Part shown: positions 15,303-23,890 of the stretch, piece after piece | Layout of the letters: each line of letters begins with the position of its first letter | Position numbering within the stretch: position 1 is the stretch's first letter | Source: Inquilinus limosus DSM 16000 | Lineage (GTDB): Bacteria; Pseudomonadota; Alphaproteobacteria; DSM-16000; Inquilinaceae | Assembly: GCF_000423185.1 (NCBI RefSeq) | Contig: NZ_AUHM01000005.1 | Span: forward strand, 335,322-399,321 | Direction: 5' to 3' | Length of the DNA: 64,000 bases | Made by a program: the position numbers and the translations under genes | The notes under the pieces: model-generated | Seen by the model: only the letters and a program-made list of their open reading frames with translations | Told to the model about the DNA's origin: nothing | Database searches by the model: none

Positions 15303-18300
15303 CGCTGTCCTTCGCGAGGGAGTTGATAAAGAAGCGAACCCCCTCCACAACTGCCGCATAGGTCTCTGGGGCTTGGCCACGAAGCGGATCGAGAACGCGA
15401 TTCTCGATCCAGCGGTTGTAGGCCTGCATCCGCTTCTTGTCTTTCAGCTCCAGGGGCAGGGTGAGCCGTGCCGCTAGGGCTACGCTGACCGCATTCACCC
15501 AACGGGGTGGCACTTGACCATCCCACTGGTCAACCCAGTCCTCAGGATGCGCCGGCAAGTCGCGAATGGTATCGGCCAGAGTGGCGGCCCGTTGGCTATC
15601 CCGCTCCCGTCCCCAGACGGCTAGTATTGCATGATTAATAGCGATCATCGTGGTAGCGAACCACGGAATCTCTGAGGGAAAGCGGGGAAGTGCGGCGACC
15701 CTTGCCAGCAGCATAGATTCTTTCATCGCACGAAGTTCGGCCGGGTCAGAACCTCTACGGCGTAGAGTTGCGGAAACAACTTCTTCAGTGTCGAGGGGAA
15801 TCAAACTTGCCCCGGCAATCCTCAGCCGGTGCCGAAACGCGTGCCTCTCACCATCTGAGATGGCTCGTCGGCTGTTCAGCTCTTCAATCACGTCGAGCGA
15901 GGTCACCACTCGCGCGCGATGACCATAGCTATCCATAGCGAAGGGCTCTTTGTTAAGAGCGCGGTCATCGATCACAACAACGTCCGCCTGCCCCAGGTTC
16001 GCTACGAGATTGAGTGTGGATGAAGCAAACGTCTCATCATCGTCATTGTCGTCATCACCGTTGGCTCTCTCTGACTTTCGTGAGCGCTGTGGGCCAAAAA
16101 CGATCTTGCCCGCGATTTGCGCCTTTCGAACGGACTCGCGAATCGTATCGATGACCAGAAGAACGTCGATCGTGTGTTTGTCGTGCTCTACCAGTGCAGC
16201 TGCTTCGTCAGCCGTGCTTGAAGCGATAAAGACCTGAGGAAAGGCCTTGAGGACTGTGTCAAGCAGGCCAACGAAGTGCAGGTAGTTGAATGCCAAATCA
16301 TCAATGTACAGTGGATATTTTGGATCTGGACGAGCCGGGCTAGGCCAGCCGCTGTCCTGTAGCGTGAAGTAATGCTGCGCCGTCTCTTCCGTGCTTTGAT
16401 CGGTTAGGCCATTGTCTTGCAGAACTCCCAAAAGGCTGTGCATGTCGGCAAGCCGTTGTGCATAGGGCGAAATATCTGCGTTCTGATTGAGGACTCCTGG
16501 CTTGTGAACGGGGGCCGGACGAAGAACGACGCCATTGGTCGACTCTGCTGCACGCAAAAGCCCCGCTAGCTCATCGCCAACTTCGACAACAAGGGGATCG
16601 TGCCGAGAAAGTGATGTTCGAACGACTTTGATCCTCCCAGATGCGATTGCTTGCTGAAGCCGTTCGGCACGCCTCAGCCTGGATTTCTGAAACTCACGGA
16701 TGCGCCTCCGGCCCTCGAAGAGCTCACGGAAAACCCCACTTGGGAGGACAACTTCTTGGAAGATATCAAACACCTTGGGGAGCAAACCGAGCCAGCCAAG
16801 CACGAGGAGCGCGGTGAAATCCAATGCTAGTCGCTTGATCTCACCGAACGCTCCAGGCTGTCTGCGACCCGAGAAAACAGGAACCGCAACCTTACGCCGT
16901 GCATCTGCAAGCGCGGCGTTGCGAGTAAAGTTGCGCAATAGAACATCAACAAGAGTCGTGCGAAGACCCAGAATAGCTATAGTCAGCGGGATCTCGCCTC
17001 GCACGACGCCTTCTTGGATACGACTCGTCTGCTCATTCCATTCCGTTTGTCTTTCCAGAAGGTCCTTTAGCTCAAACCGGCGAATGGGACCATCGGGCCC
17101 TGAGAGGTCCAAAGCGCGACGAAACCATTGGTGCGCTTCCTCTTTAGTGTCCTCCAGACCTTCTTCGACATAGACAGTATAGGCCCCGAGCAAGACATTC
17201 GGGTCGTCAGCACCTTTGGCAAGCGCAGCCGACACCAAATCCCTGTGCGGGCCCTGTCCTGCCGCCTGGGACAAACGAGCTGCCCGGATCAATGCGATGG
17301 CGGGCATGTTAGGGGCGGCCTGAAGATAGGCGTTCAGCGGTTGTGACAACGCTTCCCACTCGCCACTTTCGATGGCAATCGCAATCTCAAGATCGAGATC
17401 GCGTGTTGTGGCTTCTTGAGCAAGCCGCCGGGCTTCGGCGAGCGCTTCAGCGAGGCGGCCGCGGCTAAGCAGTTGCCAGGCGTAATGGCGTCGAAGCCCG
17501 CTGTCGCGGTCTACTACAGCATTATTGGCTTCAAGCACCCGCATGAAGCTGTCATCGTCCCCAGCCTTAGCATAGGAATGCGCCGCGAACGCAAGGTCCA
17601 TCGGATCACCGGTCCTCTCAAAGAGCTCCTCGGCACAGGGACCAATAGATCGATGGTCGTGGCGCTGACTGAGAACAGCAATCAGATCACGAAGCGCTCC
17701 CGTTGTGCCGGTCGTGTCATAGGCCCGCTTGAACTCGGTCACGGGATCCGCTCCCTCGGCCGTCGACACTTCGGCACTCAGGCGAGCAAGTTCATCAGGC
17801 TCGATAGCATCGCGATTGGCATCGAGGACAGCCCTGGCGCCGCTCGCGTCACCCGCACGGGCGAGTGCCTGAACTTCGATCATGCGGATCGAGGGCTTTC
17901 CAAACGCGTCGTCGAGCCTCCCCCGGTGCCGCGCGATGAAGGCAGCCAGCGGGGCTGTATTCCCATGATCCTCCATGAGAATTGCAAGACCAGCCCGAAG
18001 TTCGTCCTCATTCAATCCGCCGAATGCAGCTCTGTTCTCTAGGTGCTTGAGAATGGGGGCCGGGTTGAAATTTGGCAGATACGCCAATGCGAATTGAATA
18101 CGCTTCAGGGCTATGGCCGGATCCTGCATGTCGGACTCGAGCCGCGCCCGAGCCGCTTGGCGGTGAGAAGGGTGAAGGAGCTCGAACCAGTAGACATAGT
18201 CTTCAGCGACTCTTGTGGTTTCGGGCAGCCCGAGTTCCTTGACAATGGGAATAAACCGGCGGATGTCCTCAATGGCTCCATCGAGCGTTGCCGCTGTTTG

Positions 18301-19851
18301 CTCGCTCGGCGTGACCGGGCGGACTCGCCGGATGTCGAGTTGCAGCCCCATCAGAGCGAGGCGCTGCTCTGGCTTGGCAAGGACCGAGGCGAAGCGTATG
18401 GCACCACGCAAGAGCAGCAAATACGGACAATCTTCGAAGTTCTGCTTACAAAGGCTTTCAAGTAGCTCCTTGGCCTGCTCGTATTCTTCTTTGGCGAGAT
18501 GGAAATTGCAGATGGTAAAGATGCCACTGGCTGAAAGATCGCGGATGCGGAGCCTTTGACCCTCGAGCCAACGGACAGCGGCGTCGACACCATGGGCCTT
18601 CGCGACGATAGAGAGCAAGGTCGCCTGCGAATCAGGATCGATCTCGTCCCGGAGGATTTGTATCGCGGCATCAATGTCGCCGTGTGCTTCGGCGAGCCGA
18701 GCTCGCGCGGGAGAGTCGGTGTCTGGCCCTCTGAGTCCAGCCGCGGCGTCCATGAAACGCTCAGCGGCCGGCAGATCTCCTTTTACGGCAGCACTTCTGG
18801 TTGCGCGAAGGAAAATACGTCGACGCAACCCCTCCGACAAAGGGACCAAGTTGCCATCCAGAATTTGCTGCGCTAGAGGTTGAAACTGATCTTGCTTCTG
18901 CAACTCCGGAAAAAAGCTTCGTTGCTGTGCCTGCTTGTATCGAGATGAAAAATCCCGCTCTAAAGCATCCCTTGCTATGTCGAACTGCGGGCTGGGATTG
19001 ATTTCCAGACTGGGCTTCCGGATGGAATCCAACACTTCCGAGAACGCGGTACTGAGGTGAGTTTCGAGGCCACTGCGTGGAATGGATATGTAGGTTGCCT
19101 TCTCAAGTATTTTGAGGAGGGCTGCCCGTGTGAGCGCGCGTTTGGATGTCTCCGGCTCGACGACTGTTTCCAAAACGTGCTGGAGGATTGCCCCAACCGC
19201 TTGCATCGCGGTAGACGGTGGAATTTTCAAGTGTTCATTCGCAAATACGATAACGCGATCTTCTAGCTGCTGCTTGACTTGATCAAAACCAGGAGCTCCG
19301 CAGTCCCAGAAGATACGGCGCAACAGTTGATTTCTCAATTGTTCGTCGGTAAAAGCCTTGATGTACTGCTTGGTTATGTCGTTTAGATCAATCCGCTCCA
19401 AAATTTTGCGCAGGGGGCCAATATCGGCGCCGCCTGCTGCCTTTTCCCAGTATTTCAGTGTCGGTTCGCCGGCGGCCCGGTCCTCGACCTTCTGTTCGGT
19501 CCCGATCTTCGAAGTCGTGAGGAATCGCAGCGCTATTTCTTTTTCAGGATTACGCTTTATCAAATCCACGAAATCATCGATAGCTTGTCGGATATCGGAT
19601 GATTTAATGGTGACCTTTGCTCGAGTATCTTTCACCTGGACAGCCTTGAGTGCCCCCTTGGCGGCTGTCGCATAATCTTGCGCCACTTCTAAATAGAGCT
19701 CCTCGTCGCCACCTAAATTTAGCCAGGCCAGAGCCGAAACGTAGAGTTGATAGGCATAACCCTTTAGCGAGGCGACGGCCTGACCGGCCGGATCTCCTTG
19801 AGGCACATCGCTGGGCTTCGAGACGAAAGGGGTACCCATGACTCCAGACAT
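15295..19851 (-). CDS. Multidomain protein: Cap4/DUF4297-like nuclease, TPR-like repeats, PIN-like C-terminus
   Basis: A 1518-residue protein. N-terminal part (about 28-240): GYAYQ (31-35), E55 in ELYLEVAQD, and VQVK (71-74), then LRFLTTSKIG. This E...QxK pattern after a GY-x-YQ helix is that of Cap4/DUF4297-type DNA endonucleases. Middle (about 300-1000): helix-turn-helix repeats of TPR or related type, for example ARLAEAHGDIDAAIQILRDE and HLAKEEYEQAKELLESL. About 1006-1080: LDFTALLVLGWLGLL...VVLPSGVFREL, which reads like a PIN-domain N-half. About 1178-1310: YIDDLAFNYLHF, STADEAAALVE, an acidic loop, VVVIDDRALN and RVVTSLDVIEEL, fitting a PIN nuclease with Asp/Glu/Asp metal ligands. There is no Walker A motif. 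It is strongly lower in G+C than its neighbours. Likely a defence or conflict effector, not proven. Confidence 0.8.
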   Translation of the reverse strand: MSGVMGTPFVSKPSDVPQGDPAGQAVASLKGYAYQLYVSALAWLNLGGDEELYLEVAQDYATAAKGALKAVQVKDTRAKVTIKSSDIRQAIDDFVDLIKRNPEKEIALRFLTTSKIGTEQKVEDRAAGEPTLKYWEKAAGGADIGPLRKILERIDLNDITKQYIKAFTDEQLRNQLLRRIFWDCGAPGFDQVKQQLEDRVIVFANEHLKIPPSTAMQAVGAILQHVLETVVEPETSKRALTRAALLKILEKATYISIPRSGLETHLSTAFSEVLDSIRKPSLEINPSPQFDIARDALERDFSSRYKQAQQRSFFPELQKQDQFQPLAQQILDGNLVPLSEGLRRRIFLRATRSAAVKGDLPAAERFMDAAAGLRGPDTDSPARARLAEAHGDIDAAIQILRDEIDPDSQATLLSIVAKAHGVDAAVRWLEGQRLRIRDLSASGIFTICNFHLAKEEYEQAKELLESLCKQNFEDCPYLLLLRGAIRFASVLAKPEQRLALMGLQLDIRRVRPVTPSEQTAATLDGAIEDIRRFIPIVKELGLPETTRVAEDYVYWFELLHPSHRQAARARLESDMQDPAIALKRIQFALAYLPNFNPAPILKHLENRAAFGGLNEDELRAGLAILMEDHGNTAPLAAFIARHRGRLDDAFGKPSIRMIEVQALARAGDASGARAVLDANRDAIEPDELARLSAEVSTAEGADPVTEFKRAYDTTGTTGALRDLIAVLSQRHDHRSIGPCAEELFERTGDPMDLAFAAHSYAKAGDDDSFMRVLEANNAVVDRDSGLRRHYAWQLLSRGRLAEALAEARRLAQEATTRDLDLEIAIAIESGEWEALSQPLNAYLQAAPNMPAIALIRAARLSQAAGQGPHRDLVSAALAKGADDPNVLLGAYTVYVEEGLEDTKEEAHQWFRRALDLSGPDGPIRRFELKDLLERQTEWNEQTSRIQEGVVRGEIPLTIAILGLRTTLVDVLLRNFTRNAALADARRKVAVPVFSGRRQPGAFGEIKRLALDFTALLVLGWLGLLPKVFDIFQEVVLPSGVFRELFEGRRRIREFQKSRLRRAERLQQAIASGRIKVVRTSLSRHDPLVVEVGDELAGLLRAAESTNGVVLRPAPVHKPGVLNQNADISPYAQRLADMHSLLGVLQDNGLTDQSTEETAQHYFTLQDSGWPSPARPDPKYPLYIDDLAFNYLHFVGLLDTVLKAFPQVFIASSTADEAAALVEHDKHTIDVLLVIDTIRESVRKAQIAGKIVFGPQRSRKSERANGDDDNDDDETFASSTLNLVANLGQADVVVIDDRALNKEPFAMDSYGHRARVVTSLDVIEELNSRRAISDGERHAFRHRLRIAGASLIPLDTEEVVSATLRRRGSDPAELRAMKESMLLARVAALPRFPSEIPWFATTMIAINHAILAVWGRERDSQRAATLADTIRDLPAHPEDWVDQWDGQVPPRWVNAVSVALAARLTLPLELKDKKRMQAYNRWIENRVLDPLRGQAPETYAAVVEGVRFFINSLAKDSDG

Positions 19852-20361
19852 AACATGTAAGCTGTCGAGATACCGGCCCGGTTCGGGACGACGATGACCT
19901 CTTCTTGATCTATTGTCGCTGGCGCGACGGAGCCGAGACTAAGGTATGAGGCAATCCCAGCGCATAGCAGCAATCATCGAGGAATCAGTTCCATTATCTA
20001 ATCAGAGCCGACCGGCCCAAATTAGTAAAGAGCGACAACACCCACCACCTGAGATACGATCATGGGCGCAGCGGCTGGAATGTCCGCTTCGGGGAAGCCC
20101 GCGCGGCCTCCGAACGGCGGCAATGGGACGGAGCGGCTTCCAGAGGCATTGCGGGAACGGTCCGCACCGAGCCGTATCCGGCCGTCGGCACTTCACTGCT
20201 GACAACCGGCTGCCGCGCCCCCGACCCGAAACGGGGACAAGCGGCCGACGGGCTACCGGCGGGAGTCAATGAAGGAGTCCGAGCGGATGATCGCGAGCAT
20301 GCGGTGTCGGACTCCCGTTCCGCCGATCGTCTTCAAGACAGACAGGCTCTGGAGAACGACG
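19852..20361. promoter_or_regulatory. Non-coding gap holding the promoter of the nuclease operon
   Basis: A 510-bp gap between the divergent nuclease operon and the glutathione transferase gene. On the minus strand a sigma70-like pair is visible: TTGGGC (20020-20015), 16-bp spacer, GATAAT (19998-19993), about 140 bp upstream of the nuclease ATG. The half next to the island (19852-20050) has the island's lower G+C, while from about 20055 onward composition returns to the genome norm, so the island border probably lies near 20050. I see no tRNA, integrase or attachment repeat here. Confidence 0.45.
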
Positions 20362-21012
20362 ATGACGGCCACGATTACCGCCTTTGAACGCTCGCCCGAT
20401 CGCGGCAAGGGGCTGGCGCGCGACATGCGCGTCCGCTGGGCGCTGGAAGAAGTGGGCCAGCCTTACGACGTCCGTCTTCTTTCGTTCAAGGCGATGAAGG
20501 AGCCCGCGCATCTCGCGCTGCATCCGTTCGGGCAGATCCCGACCTATGAGGACGGCGATCTCGCCCTGTTCGAGTCGGGGGCGATCGTGCTCCATATCGC
20601 CGAGCGCCACGGGGGCCTGCTGCCGGACGACGCGAATGCCCGGGCGCGCGCGATCGCGTGGATGTTCGCCGCGCTCGACACGGTGGAGCCGCCGATCTTC
20701 GACCGCGCCCTCGCCAGGATCCTCGAGCGCGACGAGCCCTGGTACGAGCAGCGCCTGCGATTCCTCGAAGACAGCATCCGGACACGGCTGGGCCACCTGT
20801 CCCGCCGTCTCGGCGATGCCGACTGGCTCGACGGCGCGTTCAGCGCCGGCGACCTGCTGATGGTGACGGTGCTGCGCCGGCTGCAGGGATCGGACCTGCT
20901 GGAGGACTATCCGAACCTCTCCGCCTATGTCGCCCGCGGCGAAGCGCGGCCTGCCTACAAGCGTGCCTTCGCCGCCCAGCTGGCGGTGTTCACGGCCGCA
21001 TCGGCCGGCTGA
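20362..21012 (+). CDS. Glutathione S-transferase family protein
   Basis: A 216-residue cytoplasmic protein with a thioredoxin-like N-terminal domain (about 1-80) and an all-helical C-terminal domain. The glutathione-binding region shows HPFGQIPTYEDGDLALFESGAIVLHIAE, with the cis-proline after I and the Glu-Ser pair that binds the gamma-glutamyl group. The C-terminal domain contains the conserved N-capping/hydrophobic motif as GAFSAGDLLMVTVL. The ATG at 20362 is chosen because GGAGA sits 6 nt upstream; a longer frame opens at 20269 but is not needed. The substrate is unknown. Its 3' end faces the tamB remnant. Confidence 0.88.
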   Translation: MTATITAFERSPDRGKGLARDMRVRWALEEVGQPYDVRLLSFKAMKEPAHLALHPFGQIPTYEDGDLALFESGAIVLHIAERHGGLLPDDANARARAIAWMFAALDTVEPPIFDRALARILERDEPWYEQRLRFLEDSIRTRLGHLSRRLGDADWLDGAFSAGDLLMVTVLRRLQGSDLLEDYPNLSAYVARGEARPAYKRAFAAQLAVFTAASAG

Positions 21013-21115
21013 CGACGGCCGCTCCGAGCGCGAACGGCTCGGCCGGGCGCCGGATCAGGCCGGCGTTGGCCCCGGCCGCGGCAACCCCCTCCCCGTGCCC
21101 CTCCCGCGAGGCTGG

Positions 21116-21289
21116 GGCATCTACAGATCTTCGGGGCGCAGTTTCCTTTGCCTCTCCTGCTTGCGGGAGAGGCCGGACATCCGGAGGATGTCCGGGTGAG
21201 GGGATGGCGGCGCTGCCGAAAGCACAGCCTTGCGGCGGGCGAGCACATGACCTGCCCTTGTCCTGAAACGCTGGCCCTGGTGTCGCAGC
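21116..21289 (+). repeat. Dispersed palindromic repeat, family B, copy 1, at the tamB breakpoint
   Basis: About 174 bp running from GGCATCTACAGATCTTCGG to CTGGTGTCGCAGC. It contains a CTCTCC...GGAGAG hairpin and the GACATCCGGAGGATGTC palindrome. It is nearly identical to 32269-32439 in the same orientation, differing by a few bases and a short indel. Related palindromic sequence extends left to about 21085. The tamB-like coding sequence stops matching its family exactly where this repeat begins. Confidence 0.8.
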
Positions 21290-21721
21290 GCACAGAAGCC
21301 GGATGTCGACCGGCAGCCGCGGCAGCGAGAAGCCGCCCGGGCTCGGCTCGGGCTCCGGCTCGGCGCCGCCGGCGGGCAGGCGGTCGACCGTCACGGTGCC
21401 GGCCTCGACCGCGTCGATCCGCAGGGTGCGGCGCAGCAGCGCCGCCGGGCTCCAGGCCAGCCGCGCCCAGTCGACCGTGATCATCTTGCCGGCCGGATCG
21501 GACACGGCGACGTCGCGCACGGTCATGTCGAAGGGCACGAAGCCCTCGATCGCGCCGACCGAGACCTGCATCTCGGGCGAGCTCGCCAGGCTGCCGGCCT
21601 GGTCGGCGATCAGGCGCTTGCCCGGTCCGGTCTGCGCCGCCGCGAAGACGATCAGCAGCAGCGCGACGGGCAGGCCGATGGCGACCGCGAGGAGGATGAG
21701 GAGGATGCGCAATGCCCGCAT
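21290..21721 (-). pseudogene. tamB: tamB remnant: only the N-terminal ~140 residues survive
   Basis: TamB is a very long (usually over 1000 residues) inner-membrane-anchored protein that spans the periplasm and works with TamA. Here the frame starts MRALRILLILLAVAIG with its single membrane anchor. It continues through the family-typical GFVPFDMTVRDVAVSDPAG and VDWARLAWSP segments to RLPVDIRL, where it runs into a family B repeat. Beyond that the frame encodes only repeat sequence and antisense of the glutathione transferase gene, ending at 20990. The start overlaps the tamA stop by 1 nt (TGATG). At least 1000 residues are missing. Either a repeat-mediated deletion or rearrangement removed them, or this is an assembly join. 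Confidence 0.75.
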
Positions 21722-23628
21722 CAGAAGGCCTGCCCGATGCTGATGTAGAGCTGAAAGCTGTCGTCGCTCTTGCGCTTGTTCAGCGGGAAGGCGACGTCGG
21801 CCCGGATCGGCCCGATGCCGGTGTAATAGCGGGCACCCAGACCGGCTGCGTACTGGATGTCGCTGTTGAAGTCGGGGAAGCTCTCCTCATAGACGCCGCC
21901 GGCGTCGAAGAAGGGCACGATGCCGATCGTGTCGGTGATCTTGTAGCGCAGCTCCAGGCTGCCGATGATCGAGCTCAGGCCCCCGGTCGGGTTGTCGTGC
22001 TCGTCCAGCGGGCCGATGCTCTGATACTTGTAGCCGCGCACGCTGCCGCCGCCGCCGGCATAGAGCCGCTTGTCGGGCGGCACCTCGTCCAGGGTCGGGC
22101 CGGCGATGCTGCTGATGCCCAGCTGCCCGGCGAGGACGATGTCGCCGTCGCCGCCCGACAGGTCGAGATAGGCCGATCCCAGCGCCTTGGTCACGATCAT
22201 GTCGACCGAGGAGCCGAGGAAGGTGGGGTAGGGGGTGAAGGACACCGAGGCGCGGTAGCCCTTGGTCGGGTTCAGCAGGTTGTCGGTGGTGTCGATCTTG
22301 GCGCCCAGCGGGATGCCGACGAAGGTGTAGTCCCACTCGCCCTGTTCGTTCTCGACATGGCCGGTCTCGAAGCTGAGGCCGGCCAGAAGATCGATCTGCT
22401 TGGTGTAATGGTATGTGGCGATGCCCTGCACCGTGCCGCGGGTGCTGGTGTAGGCGTCCAGCACCTCGCGCACCGCTTCGGCCTTGGCGTCGAGGGTGGT
22501 CTTGCGGTCCAGGAAGCCCGGCACCTTCAGGCTGACGCCGAACTTGAAGTTCGGCTCGGCCGCCTCGTTGTAGCCGAGGCCGCTGACCTCGCCGTCGATC
22601 CGCAGCTGCTCGGCCCCGCCCCAGAGGTTGCGGTGGCCCCAATAGGCGTTGACTCCGGCGCCGTAATTGGTCTCGTACTTGGCGCCGAAGCCGATGAAGC
22701 GCAGCGGCCGCTCCTTCACCGCGATGGTCACCGGGACATTGCCCTGGGCGTCGACCTGGTCGGCGGTGGTGACGCGGACATTGCCGAACACGCCGAGATC
22801 GGCCAGGTCCTTGCGCAGGTCCTGGATCTGCTCCGGCGAATAGGTCTGGCCGGTGACGAAGGGCACGCGGCTGAGGATGAAGCTCTCGTCGACCGTCTCC
22901 TCGCCCTCCACCGTGACCTGGCCGAAGCCGGCCTTGGGCCCCGGATCCAGAACCTCGGTCAGGTCCATGGTCCGGTCGGCGTGGTCGACCACCGCGTCGC
23001 GCGACGGCACCTTGGCCAGCGGATAGCCTTGGTCGTTCATCTGCGCCACCATCGCCCCCTCGGCGCTGAGGATGGTCGCCGACAGCGCCGGTTGGCCGGG
23101 GTCGAGGCCGAGTGGGGCCCGGTCGATCGTCACCGGCAGCTGCTCCGACCCCGTGGTGTCGGTCAGCCGCACGGTCTTGAACTTATAAGATGGACCGAGA
23201 TCGATCCTGATCGAGACCTTGACCGGATCCTTGCTCTGCCGCGCCGTCAGCCGGTCGATCAGCCCCGGATCGTCCAGGTCCACGCCGTCGATGGTGATAT
23301 GGACCTCGCCGCCGTAGTAAGAGAGGGCGCCGAGCGCGCCGTACAGCCGGTCGCGGTCCGCCAGCGCCCGGCGGACCAGCCCGACCGGGCCGGACGGCGG
23401 GCTGGACTGCAGCTTCAGCAGGTTGGAGGCGCCGGTCAGGGCCGCGGTCGCGTTCTCGTCCGGGATCGGCTCCAGCGTCGCCGTGTAAGGCAGCTCGCCG
23501 GGCAGCGGCGTCGCCTCGGCCGGCGCGTCGCCGTCGGTGGCCGGCTCGTCCTGGGCCAGCAGCCCTGCCGATGGAATCAATGCGGCGAGGAGGCCGAGCC
23601 ACCCGATCCTGCCCAGTCTTGCCCGCAA
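21721..23628 (-). CDS. tamA: Outer-membrane translocation/assembly protein TamA (Omp85 family)
   Basis: A 635-residue outer-membrane protein with a signal peptide, POTRA domains (about 150-300) and a C-terminal 16-strand beta barrel ending in a terminal phenylalanine (SIGQAF). The Omp85 lid-lock motif appears as GGGGSVRGYKYQ (VRGY), and late strand motifs such as FFDAGGVY are present. It inserts a subset of proteins or lipids into the outer membrane, normally with TamB. A TTG at 23628 is chosen as start because AAGGGGGAG lies 7 nt upstream and it places the signal peptide (RARLGRIGW followed by a hydrophobic core) at the very N-terminus. Upstream ATG-type starts (23703) add a Cys/Arg-rich segment unlike a signal. 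Confidence 0.88.
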   Translation of the reverse strand: MRARLGRIGWLGLLAALIPSAGLLAQDEPATDGDAPAEATPLPGELPYTATLEPIPDENATAALTGASNLLKLQSSPPSGPVGLVRRALADRDRLYGALGALSYYGGEVHITIDGVDLDDPGLIDRLTARQSKDPVKVSIRIDLGPSYKFKTVRLTDTTGSEQLPVTIDRAPLGLDPGQPALSATILSAEGAMVAQMNDQGYPLAKVPSRDAVVDHADRTMDLTEVLDPGPKAGFGQVTVEGEETVDESFILSRVPFVTGQTYSPEQIQDLRKDLADLGVFGNVRVTTADQVDAQGNVPVTIAVKERPLRFIGFGAKYETNYGAGVNAYWGHRNLWGGAEQLRIDGEVSGLGYNEAAEPNFKFGVSLKVPGFLDRKTTLDAKAEAVREVLDAYTSTRGTVQGIATYHYTKQIDLLAGLSFETGHVENEQGEWDYTFVGIPLGAKIDTTDNLLNPTKGYRASVSFTPYPTFLGSSVDMIVTKALGSAYLDLSGGDGDIVLAGQLGISSIAGPTLDEVPPDKRLYAGGGGSVRGYKYQSIGPLDEHDNPTGGLSSIIGSLELRYKITDTIGIVPFFDAGGVYEESFPDFNSDIQYAAGLGARYYTGIGPIRADVAFPLNKRKSDDSFQLYISIGQAF

Positions 23629-23890
23629 TCCCGCGCTCCCCCTTACGCAGCACGCGCGGACGTGCCCGCCGCTCGCGCTTCGGTTGTACCGTGATGGGAA
23701 CACATACCACGCGCGTTTCGTTGCCTTAAATTCTCTCTCGACTTTTCAACGATTTGCCGGGCCCGGCTTGCACTCGGCGCGGATCTGCCTATATTGCGCT
23801 GCAACGGCGGCTGGGGCGTTGCAAGGCGACCCGTCCGCCGTCCTTTGTTTTGCCCGCACGCCTCCCGCCCTCCCGCCCCTTGGACGGACC

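Noticed and set aside
15295..19851. Classifying the 1518-residue protein as an Avs-type STAND NTPase or a CBASS effector
   Set aside because: I found no Walker A motif in it, and no nucleotide cyclase or SAVED-type gene lies beside it.
19946..20272. A 108-codon plus-strand ORF before the glutathione transferase gene
   Set aside because: There is no ribosome binding site, and composition (Arg/Pro/Gly-rich, no domain) looks like non-coding DNA. It overlaps the nuclease promoter.
20990..21289. A functional short TamB-like protein that includes the C-terminal 100 residues of the open frame
   Set aside because: That part is translated from repeat sequence and antisense of the glutathione transferase gene. 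It has no TamB character.
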